Source: Mycobacterium sp. Z3061
GTDB lineage: Bacteria; Actinomycetota; Actinomycetes; Mycobacteriales; Mycobacteriaceae
Length of the DNA: 64,000 nt
Direction: 5' to 3'
Assembly (NCBI RefSeq): GCF_031583025.1
Contig: NZ_CP134062.1
Location: forward strand, 5,243,234 to 5,307,233
Program-made: the position numbers and the translations under genes
Notes under the pieces: generated by a model
Databases searched by the model: none
Told to the model about the DNA's origin: nothing
The model's input: the letters and a program-made list of their open reading frames with translations, nothing else
Shown here: one piece after another, positions 58,217 to 64,000 of the stretch
How the letters are laid out: every line of letters begins with the position of its first letter
Position numbering within the stretch: position 1 is the first letter of the stretch

Positions 58217-59320
58217 ATGAACATCACTTCAGGGGGAAATTCGGCACCAGGTGCGCAGACACCAGTTGCCGAGAACACGCCGTCCGTGGCAGGGGTAGCT
58301 GTGCAGTTTCCACAGCACCTCAACAGCCAGGAGGACACCATCGCCGCACTCACCGATTTCGCCGGCCCGGAATTCCGGCGTTTCGCGCTGAGCAGCGGAG
58401 TCGAGTCACGCCACACCGCGCTGCCGCTGGCGCGCTACGCAGACCTGAGCGGCTTCAGCGAGGCCAATGACGCTTTTATCGGGGTGGCGCTGGAGCTGGC
58501 CGAACAGGCGCTGCTCCGGGCGCTGGACCGGGCCGGGGTGCGTCCGTCGGAGGTCGACATCGTCTTCTCGACGACCGTCACCGGACTGGCGGTGCCGACG
58601 CTGGAAGCGCGACTGGCCAAACGGGTGGGACTGCGCCAGGACGTCAAACGTGTTCCGCTGTTCGGCCTCGGGTGTGTGGCCGGCGCGGCCGGAGTGGCGC
58701 GGATGCACGACTATCTGCGCGCGTTTCCGGACCAGGTAGGCGTGCTGTTGGCGGTCGAGTTATGTTCTCTGACCATTCAGCGCGAAGATAACTCCGTGGC
58801 CAATCTTGTGGCATCCAGTCTGTTCGGTGACGGCGCGGCCGCCGTGGTGGCGACTGGCGCCCACTGTGCTACCGGTCGGGCCACTCACGGCCCGAGCGTG
58901 CTGGCCACCCGCAGCCGCATCTACCCCGACACCGAAGAGGTGATGGGCTGGAAGATCGGCAGTGACGGATTCCAGATCGTGCTGTCCGCCGATGTGGCGA
59001 CGGTGGCCGAGAAATACCTCGGCGAAGACGTGCGCACGTTCCTCGCCGACCACGGGTTGACTCCCGGGGACGTGTCCACCTGGGTCTGCCACCCCGGCGG
59101 GCCCCGGGTGATCGAAGCCGTGGAAAAGGGCCTGGGACTGCCCGGCGATGCGCTGGATCACACTCGAAAGTCCTTGCGCAGCAACGGTAATCTGTCGTCG
59201 GTGTCGGTGCTGGACGTGCTTGCCGCCAATATGGCCGATCCGCCGCCGGCCGGTTCGGTCGGGCTGATGATCGCGATGGGGCCGGCGTTCTGCTCGGAAT
59301 TGGTGCTGCTCCGATGGTAG
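58217..59320 (+). CDS. Type III polyketide synthase (chalcone/alkylresorcinol synthase family)
   Basis: 367 residues. The thiolase-fold catalytic triad is complete: Cys153 in LFGLGCVAGAAG, His292 in WVCHPGGPRV and Asn325 in SNGNLSS. The family condenses a long-chain acyl-CoA with malonyl-CoA units, giving alkylpyrones or alkylresorcinols in mycobacteria (Pks10/11/18-like). ATG 58217 starts MNITSGGNSAPGAQ; GTG 58205 is an alternative. Its stop overlaps the ATG of the next gene by seven bases, making a three-gene operon with an ICMT-type methyltransferase and an FAD monooxygenase. Confidence 0.9.
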   Translation: MNITSGGNSAPGAQTPVAENTPSVAGVAVQFPQHLNSQEDTIAALTDFAGPEFRRFALSSGVESRHTALPLARYADLSGFSEANDAFIGVALELAEQALLRALDRAGVRPSEVDIVFSTTVTGLAVPTLEARLAKRVGLRQDVKRVPLFGLGCVAGAAGVARMHDYLRAFPDQVGVLLAVELCSLTIQREDNSVANLVASSLFGDGAAAVVATGAHCATGRATHGPSVLATRSRIYPDTEEVMGWKIGSDGFQIVLSADVATVAEKYLGEDVRTFLADHGLTPGDVSTWVCHPGGPRVIEAVEKGLGLPGDALDHTRKSLRSNGNLSSVSVLDVLAANMADPPPAGSVGLMIAMGPAFCSELVLLRW

Positions 59321-59823
59321 GACCGTATTACCTGCTGATCCTGGCGGTGGTGCTCGAACGCCTCGCCGAGCTGGTGGTGTCGCGGCGTAACGCGAAATGG
59401 TCGTTTGCCCAGGGCGGCAAAGAGTTCGGCCAGCGCCACTACGTCGTCATGGTCGTTCTGCACACCGCTCTGTTGGTGGGCTGCCTGGTCGAACCCTGGG
59501 CGCTGCACCGTCCGTTCATCCCGTGGCTGGGCTGGTCGATGGTGGCTGTACTGGCGCTGTGTCAGGGTCTGCGCTGGTGGTGCATCACGTCGCTGGGCAA
59601 GCGGTGGAACACCCGGGTGATCGTGCTGCCGCATGAACCTCTGGTGAAGAAGGGGCCCTACCGGTTCCTGCACCACCCGAATTATGTTGCGGTGGTGGTC
59701 GAAGGCGTCGCGTTGCCGATGGTGCACACCGCCTGGCTGACCGCGGTCATCTTCACGGTGGCCAACGCCGCGTTGCTGACGGTGCGGTTGCGGGTCGAGA
59801 ATTCGGTGCTGGGCTACGCATGA
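59314..59823 (+). CDS. Isoprenylcysteine-carboxylmethyltransferase-family membrane methyltransferase (Rv1139c-like)
   Basis: 169 residues, four or five membrane helices, with the ICMT/PEMT-type C-terminal SAM site GPYRFLHHPNYVAVVVEG (about 112-130) and RVENSVL. Homologues beside type III PKSs (SrsB, BpsB) methylate polyketide phenols or pyrones, so that role is inferred here rather than protein methylation. It overlaps the PKS stop by seven bases and its stop overlaps the next ATG (ATGA). Confidence 0.85.
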   Translation: MVGPYYLLILAVVLERLAELVVSRRNAKWSFAQGGKEFGQRHYVVMVVLHTALLVGCLVEPWALHRPFIPWLGWSMVAVLALCQGLRWWCITSLGKRWNTRVIVLPHEPLVKKGPYRFLHHPNYVAVVVEGVALPMVHTAWLTAVIFTVANAALLTVRLRVENSVLGYA

Positions 59824-60836
59824 CGGATTACGACGCCGATCTGCTGGTGGTCGGGGGCGGACCCGGCGGGCTGGCCACCGCGTTGCACGCACGCGGGCAA
59901 GGGCTTTCGGTGATCGTGGCCGAGCCGCGGGAAGGCCCTATCGACAAGGCGTGCGGCGAGGGTCTGATGCCCGGCGGGCTGGCCGAACTGACCTCCCTCG
60001 GTGTCGATCCGGCCGGGATGCCGTTCCGCGGAATCGCTTATGCCAGTGAACATCGCCGGGCCGAGGCGCTGTTCCGCACCGGTCCGGGCCGGGGGGTGCG
60101 ACGTACCACACTGCACGCGGCGCTGGAGGCGCGCGCGAAAGAGGTTGACACCGAATGGATTCGGACGAAGGTCAATGCGGTCGAGCAGGACGCGCACGGC
60201 GTGTCGGCTGCGGGCGTCCGGACCAGGTGGCTGGTGGGTGCCGATGGACTGCATTCGACGGTGCGGCGGGCGGTCGGGATCGCCGCGACGCGCGGGACAC
60301 CCCGCCGACACGGACTGCGCTGGCACTACCGGGTACCGGCCTGGTCGGAGTTCGTCGAGGTGCACTGGTCGCGGTGGGGCGAGGCGTACGTGACGCCGGT
60401 GGAACCCGATCTGGTGGGTGTGGCGATCCTGTCCCGCCAGCGCCCTGAACTCGGCTGGTTCCCTTGGCTGGCAGAGCATTTGGACGGCGCCGACCGGACG
60501 CCGGCGCGCGGGTGCGGCCCGCTGCGGCAAGTGGTGTCGCGCCGGGTGGCCGGCCGGGTGCTGCTGGTCGGCGACGCCGCCGGCTACGAGGACGCGCTGA
60601 CCGGGGAAGGCATCAGCCTTGCCGTCAAGCAGGCTGCCGCCGCGGTCGGGGCCCTCGTCGACGGCACGCCGCAGGCCTACGAACGCGCCTGGCACAAGGT
60701 GACCCGCGACTACCGGCTGCTCACCCGCGGTCTGGTGCTGGCCAGCACTCCCCGCCCGGTGCGCCGCGCCCTGGTGCCGGCGTGCGCCGCGTTGCCGCCC
60801 TTGTTCCAGTGGGGCGTCAACGTGCTCGCCTCCTGA
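59820..60836 (+). CDS. FAD-dependent oxidoreductase, geranylgeranyl-reductase-like/hydroxylase (Rv1138c-like)
   Basis: 338 residues. FAD motifs GGGPGGLATALHARG (11-25), the GADGLHSTVRRAVG segment (about 142-155, DG motif) and VGDAAGYEDALTGEGIS (about 250-266) identify a group A flavin monooxygenase/geranylgeranyl reductase-type protein. In phenolic-lipid operons (SrsC) this enzyme hydroxylates the ring to a quinol. Its length equals that of M. tuberculosis Rv1138c. It ends the operon, followed by the hairpin at 60856-60911. Confidence 0.87.
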   Translation: MTDYDADLLVVGGGPGGLATALHARGQGLSVIVAEPREGPIDKACGEGLMPGGLAELTSLGVDPAGMPFRGIAYASEHRRAEALFRTGPGRGVRRTTLHAALEARAKEVDTEWIRTKVNAVEQDAHGVSAAGVRTRWLVGADGLHSTVRRAVGIAATRGTPRRHGLRWHYRVPAWSEFVEVHWSRWGEAYVTPVEPDLVGVAILSRQRPELGWFPWLAEHLDGADRTPARGCGPLRQVVSRRVAGRVLLVGDAAGYEDALTGEGISLAVKQAAAAVGALVDGTPQAYERAWHKVTRDYRLLTRGLVLASTPRPVRRALVPACAALPPLFQWGVNVLAS

Positions 60837-60855
60837 CTGGCCACCTCTGCCCCGC

Positions 60856-60911
60856 GAGCAGACGCAAAATCGCCTCATTTCGGCACGAAATGGGCGATTT
60901 TGCGTCTGCTC
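60856..60911. terminator. Perfect 26-bp hairpin between convergent genes
   Basis: GAGCAGACGCAAAATCGCC (60856-60874) pairs with GGCGATTTTGCGTCTGCTC (60893-60911), and inside it CATTTCG pairs with CGAAATG around a 3-base loop. Only one base bulges. It separates the FAD oxidoreductase (+) and the enoyl-CoA hydratase (-). The outer arm is the same repeat as at 5697-5756. Confidence 0.75.
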
Positions 60912-60923
60912 AGCGGGGGGTAG

Positions 60924-61715
60924 CTAGCGCGCTTTCCAGACCGGATCGCGCTTCTCGGCGAACGCCAACGGGCCTTCGCGGGCGTCCTCTGACCTGATCA
61001 GCGAACGCATTTCGCGCATGGTGCGGTCCCAGCCGACTTCCTCGGCGGTGATCACACCCTCGTCGACGCCGTAGGCGATGCGCTTGCTGGCCTGTACCGA
61101 CAACGGCGCATTACCCGTCACCCGCGCGGCCAGCGTCAGGGCGGCATCGAGCACCGAACCCTCCTTGACCACCTGGTTGATCAGGCCCCACTCGTAGGCG
61201 TCGGATGCCGTGAGTGGTTCGCCGGTCAGCAGCAACTCCATCGCGACCTTGTGCGGCAGCTGGTCCATGATCCGGAACACGCCGCCGGCGGCGGCGATCA
61301 ACCCGCGCTTGACCTCCGGCAGCCCGAACTGGGCGCGTTCGTCGGCCACCACCAGGTCACTGGCCAGCGCCAACTCGGTGCCGCCGCCCAGCGCGGTCCC
61401 GTTGACCGCCGCGATGGTGGGCTTGTCGATGAAGTGGTGCACATAGCCGGCGAAGCCCCACTCCGGACGGTCCGGGTGGTAGATGTTCTCCCGCCGCGAG
61501 ATCGCCTTGAGGTCCGCGCCGGCGCAGAACGACTTGTCGCCTGCGCCGGTGATCACCACCGCCCGCACGTCGGGATCGAGCTGGGCTTCCGCCAGCGCGT
61601 TCCCGACGCCGATGCTGACCGCGCCGTTGACCGCGTTGCGTGCTTCGGGCCGGTTGATGGTGATGATCATGACGTTGCCGCGGCGCTCGACCAGAGCGCC
61701 GGGCGCTTCCGTCAT
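60924..61715 (-). CDS. Enoyl-CoA hydratase/isomerase family protein
   Basis: A 263-residue crotonase. The oxyanion-hole pieces are KSFCAGADLKAI (about 60-71) and NGTALGGGTELALA (about 106-119), with the Glu in TELALASD and the later AFGLPEVKRGL-type segment (QFGLPEVKRGLIAAAGG). The start MTEAPGALVERRGNV resembles the steroid/fatty-acid EchA19-20 group. ATG 61715 overlaps the thiolase stop as ATGA. Hydratase followed by thiolase completes a beta-oxidation cycle; the two are co-translated. Confidence 0.87.
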   Translation of the reverse strand: MTEAPGALVERRGNVMIITINRPEARNAVNGAVSIGVGNALAEAQLDPDVRAVVITGAGDKSFCAGADLKAISRRENIYHPDRPEWGFAGYVHHFIDKPTIAAVNGTALGGGTELALASDLVVADERAQFGLPEVKRGLIAAAGGVFRIMDQLPHKVAMELLLTGEPLTASDAYEWGLINQVVKEGSVLDAALTLAARVTGNAPLSVQASKRIAYGVDEGVITAEEVGWDRTMREMRSLIRSEDAREGPLAFAEKRDPVWKAR

Positions 61716-62860
61716 AGCAGCTCCAGGATGGTGGCGTTGGCCTGGCCGCCGCCCTCGCACATGGTCTGCAGGCCGTACTGAATTCCCTTGTCCCGCATGT
61801 GGTACAGCAGCGTGGTCATGATGCGGGCACCGGAGCCGCCGAGCGGGTGACCGAGCGCGATCGCCCCGCCGTTGGGGTTCAGCTTGCTCTCGTCGGCGCC
61901 GATGTCTTTCAGCCAGGCCAGCGGAACGGGCGCGAACGCCTCGTTGACCTCGTAGGCGCCGATGTCGCCGATGGACAGGCCGGAGCGCTTGAGCACCTTC
62001 TGGGTGGCCGGGATGGGCGCGGTCAGCATGATCACCGGGTCCGCCCCGGCCAGCGTTGCCGTGTGCACCTTGGCGATGGGCTTCATGCCCAGTTCCTTGG
62101 CCTTCTCGGCGGACATGAACAGCAGTGCGGCCGATCCGTCGGAGATCTGCGAGGAGTTGCCGGCGTGGATCACGCCGTCCTCCTTGAACGCCGGCTTGAG
62201 CGACGCCATCTTCTCCATCGGGGTGCCGCGGCGGATGCCCTCGTCCTTGAGAACCACGTTTCCTTCGGCGTCTTTGATGCCGACGATCTGGTCATCGAAA
62301 GCACCGGCATCCTGTGCGGCAGCGGCCTTTTCGTGCGAGTCCAGGGAGAACTGGTCGAGGTCCAGACGGGAGAAGCCCCACTGCTCGGCGATCATCTCCG
62401 CGCCGATGCCCTGGTTGGGGATCTTGCCCTCGTAGCGGGTCAGGAAACTTTCGGGGTAGGGCCGGCCGCCGTTGGCCAGGGACGCGCCCATCGGAGTGCG
62501 TGACATCGACTCGACGCCGCCGGCGACCACCACGTCGTAGTGACCGGCAATCACGCCGGCCGCGGCGAAGTGCACCGACTGCTGGCTGGAACCGCACTGG
62601 CGGTCCACCGTCACGCCGGGCACGGTCTCGGGCCAGCCTGCGGCCAGCAACGCGGTGCGGCCGATGTCGAGAGCCTGCTCGCCGGCCTGCATGACGCAGC
62701 CCCAGATGACGTCGTCGACGAGTTCGGGGTCGACGCCCGCTTTGGTGACCAGACCGTTGAGGACCTGCGCAGACAGGTCGGCCGGGTGCACCCCGGACAG
62801 ACCGCCATTGCGCTTGCCGACGGCCGAACGCACTGCCTCGACGATGACTGCTTCAGCCAT
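61712..62860 (-). CDS. Acetyl-CoA acetyltransferase/thiolase (FadA-type)
   Basis: A 382-residue thiolase. The nucleophile Cys89 is in RQCGSSQQ, His338 in GHPLGGSG, and the second Cys368 in MCEGGGQAN, with NEAFAPVPLAW preceding, so it is catalytically complete. The CGSSQQ and AEAVIVEAVRS pattern fits degradative FadA thiolases (FadA5/FadA6 type). ATG 62860 has GGAGAC upstream. Two dyads lie in its promoter (62874-62903 and 62901-62914). Confidence 0.9.
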   Translation of the reverse strand: MAEAVIVEAVRSAVGKRNGGLSGVHPADLSAQVLNGLVTKAGVDPELVDDVIWGCVMQAGEQALDIGRTALLAAGWPETVPGVTVDRQCGSSQQSVHFAAAGVIAGHYDVVVAGGVESMSRTPMGASLANGGRPYPESFLTRYEGKIPNQGIGAEMIAEQWGFSRLDLDQFSLDSHEKAAAAQDAGAFDDQIVGIKDAEGNVVLKDEGIRRGTPMEKMASLKPAFKEDGVIHAGNSSQISDGSAALLFMSAEKAKELGMKPIAKVHTATLAGADPVIMLTAPIPATQKVLKRSGLSIGDIGAYEVNEAFAPVPLAWLKDIGADESKLNPNGGAIALGHPLGGSGARIMTTLLYHMRDKGIQYGLQTMCEGGGQANATILELL

Positions 62861-62873
62861 GAGTATGTCTCCT

Positions 62874-62903
62874 TTGACAAAACGTATTTAGTTCGATTGT
62901 CAA
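62874..62903. promoter_or_regulatory. TTGACAA...TTGTCAA dyad before the thiolase gene
   Basis: Seven-base perfect arms (62874-62880 and 62897-62903) spaced by 16 bases. The right arm overlaps the adjacent AACC-N4-GGTT palindrome. Either may be an operator; the TTGACA/TTGTCAA hexamers may also act as -35 elements. Confidence 0.35.
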
Positions 62904-62914
62904 CCATCCGGTTG
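62901..62914. promoter_or_regulatory. CAACC-ATCC-GGTTG palindrome before the thiolase gene
   Basis: AACC (62902-62905) and GGTT (62910-62913) around four bases, the same spacing as at 52734-52745. It lies 41 bases upstream of the thiolase ATG. Confidence 0.4.
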
Positions 62915-63030
62915 GGAGGGCACGGGCCGGGGTGCCGTTTAGCTATAGAACCTATGCATCCGGCCCGGTGGCAGCGCCGGCGGCCCGACCTTCCCGAACT
63001 CTTCGCGCAACCGCTCGCGACCGACGCGCG

Positions 63031-63381
63031 TCAGTCGCGATTGAAGACGATGAACAGGCCGGTGATCAGATCGTCTCGAGCGACGATGTAGTTGGTGAGG
63101 ACCAGTTCGTCGGGTAGCCCCGTCTTGTCGAAGTCACCGTCGTAGCGGGCCCGAAGTACGGTCAGCCCGGAGCGGTCATCGGTGTCCAGCACCTCCATGG
63201 TCACGCGGTCGCCGACGATCTCCGCGGCCACCCAGCCGCGGATGGCTTCCGGGTCGGCGAATTCGCGCTGGTTGTCGTTGACGACCGCGTCGGGGGCGAA
63301 CGTCTGCATGACGGCGTCGATGCTGAAAGCGTTGACGGCTTCGACATAACGTTGGGCGACGGAGTGCGTGTGCGTAGTCAT
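63031..63381 (-). CDS. SnoaL-like / NTF2-fold small protein
   Basis: 116 residues with the SnoaL/NTF2 cone-fold pattern: RYVEAVNAFSIDAVMQTFAPDAVVND at the start, a middle RGWVAAEIVGDRVTMEVL strand region, and YDGDFDKTG with acidic pocket residues. Such proteins include ketosteroid-isomerase-like enzymes and small-molecule-binding proteins; the activity is unknown. ATG 63381 starts MTTHTHSVAQRYV. It is divergent from the MerR-family gene with a shared promoter palindrome. Confidence 0.82.
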   Translation of the reverse strand: MTTHTHSVAQRYVEAVNAFSIDAVMQTFAPDAVVNDNQREFADPEAIRGWVAAEIVGDRVTMEVLDTDDRSGLTVLRARYDGDFDKTGLPDELVLTNYIVARDDLITGLFIVFNRD

Positions 63382-63410
63382 GCACCAACCGTGGACGCCG
63401 ACGCCACAGG

Positions 63411-63464
63411 AGAGTCAAGGCGGTTTGGCGGCCTTGACTCTCCCGCGACGGGAGACTTCACAAT
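63411..63464. promoter_or_regulatory. Divergent SnoaL/MerR promoter with MerR-type 19-bp spacer and dyads
   Basis: Perfect 11-base arms AGAGTCAAGGC (63411-63421) and GCCTTGACTCT (63431-63441) give a TTGACT -35 on each strand. On the + strand TTGACT (63434-63439) and CACAAT (63459-63464) are 19 bases apart, and TCTCCC-GCGAC-GGGAGA (63439-63455) sits between them, the layout of MerR-controlled promoters. The predicted transcript start falls on the MerR gene ATG (63471), suggesting a leaderless mRNA. Confidence 0.6.
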
Positions 63465-63470
63465 GAGCCG

Positions 63471-64000
63471 ATGACCACCGGTATATCGATTGGCGACTTC
63501 TCCCGGATGACGCAGTTGCCGGTCAAGACGCTGCGCCACTACCACGACGTAGGGCTGCTCGAACCGCATCGGATCGATCCGGCCACCGGCTACCGGTACT
63601 ACAGCAGCGACCAGGCGCCGACCGCCCAGGTCATAAGACGGCTACGCGACCTCGGGATGCCGTTGGCCGACGTTCGCGCCGTCCTCGTTTCCGCACCGGC
63701 CGACCGGAACGCACTCATCAGCGCTCACCTGGTACGCCTGGAGGACCAGCTCGCCGCAACGCGGAGCGCCGTGGAATCGCTGCGGGCCATTCTCGATGCC
63801 CCGGCTCGCGATTCGCGGATCGAACACCGCACCGTCGCCGACACCCCCGCCGCCGCGATCACCGCGACCGTCGATCGCGACGATCTGCTGCCCTGGTGGC
63901 AAGGTGCGGTGGGCGAACTGCGGGCGACGGTGCAGGCCGACCGTCAGCTCACGCCGACCGGGGTGCCCGGGGCCTTGTTCGACTTCGACATCTTCGCCGG
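63471..64000 (+). CDS. MerR-family transcriptional regulator, partial at right edge
   Basis: At least 176 residues are visible before the edge. The MerR winged helix is clear (ISIGDFSRMTQLPVKTLRHY, residues 5-24; then GYRYYSSDQAPTAQVIRRLRDLGMPL), followed by a coiled-coil dimer helix (LVRLEDQLAATRSAVESLRAIL) and the start of a C-terminal domain of the GyrI-like ligand-binding type (AAAITATVDRDDLLPWW). Relatives sense hydrophobic or cationic small molecules. ATG 63471 is placed right at the predicted transcription start of the MerR-type promoter. Confidence 0.88.
   Translation, partial: MTTGISIGDFSRMTQLPVKTLRHYHDVGLLEPHRIDPATGYRYYSSDQAPTAQVIRRLRDLGMPLADVRAVLVSAPADRNALISAHLVRLEDQLAATRSAVESLRAILDAPARDSRIEHRTVADTPAAAITATVDRDDLLPWWQGAVGELRATVQADRQLTPTGVPGALFDFDIFA

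Overview
The window is chromosomal DNA from a slow-growing Mycobacterium related to, but distinct from, the M. tuberculosis complex. The evidence is very high GC with GTG/TTG starts, PE and PE_PGRS genes, mycothiol (mshB) and F420 (fbiC) genes, lipid-mannoside (pimE) and MmpL genes, and a gene order that matches (from memory) the M. tuberculosis block Rv1178 down to about Rv1135A, read in reverse. The species cannot be named from the sequence alone.

Layout. 1-5.7 kb: the end of cysNC, a sulfate-exporter-type membrane protein whose first helix is a separate mini-ORF, a small secreted CDGP-type protein, a LipQ/LipM-type esterase and an APC permease fused to an OB-fold domain. 5.7-16 kb: dapC-fdxC, a PadR regulator with fadH, TB8.4, fbiC, a PE12-type gene, a 35-codon ORF, a membrane protein and mshB. 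16-20.3 kb: a TetR regulator and two PE proteins built from a repeated ~110-residue module. 20.4-30 kb: lpqW and typA, a membrane Ser/Thr kinase sitting where M. tuberculosis carries narGHJI, mutT2, a pterin dehydratase, pimE and two Pro/Ala-rich secreted proteins. 30-36 kb: an HhH-GPD protein with a truncated second copy nearby, small genes, an Rv1155-type F420 protein, DUF1697, a methyltransferase, a GntR regulator, a sirtuin and a DUF559 protein. 36-40.2 kb: an intact mmpL13-type transporter operon with a TetR regulator and a methyltransferase, then a small acidic ORF with a very strong terminator. 40.4-51.9 kb: two giant PE_PGRS genes, each broken by four one-base frame slips. The second also carries an apparent Illumina adapter remnant, so this part of the assembly is unreliable. 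52-64 kb: lipid metabolism (SDR, mcr, echA10, NAD-binding proteins, a CPBP protease), a three-gene type III PKS / methyltransferase / FAD hydroxylase operon, a thiolase-enoyl-CoA hydratase operon, and a SnoaL/MerR divergent pair at the right edge.

Genes that work together: fbiC supplies the cofactor for F420 proteins such as the Rv1155-type enzyme. The 58.2-60.8 kb operon has the arrangement of phenolic-lipid (alkylresorcinol/alkylquinone) clusters. The SDR, mcr, enoyl-CoA hydratases and thiolase form branched-chain or sterol/fatty acyl-CoA catabolic units whose promoters share AACC...GGTT palindromes. Long hairpins sharing a CGCGAGC-type end close several convergent gene pairs.
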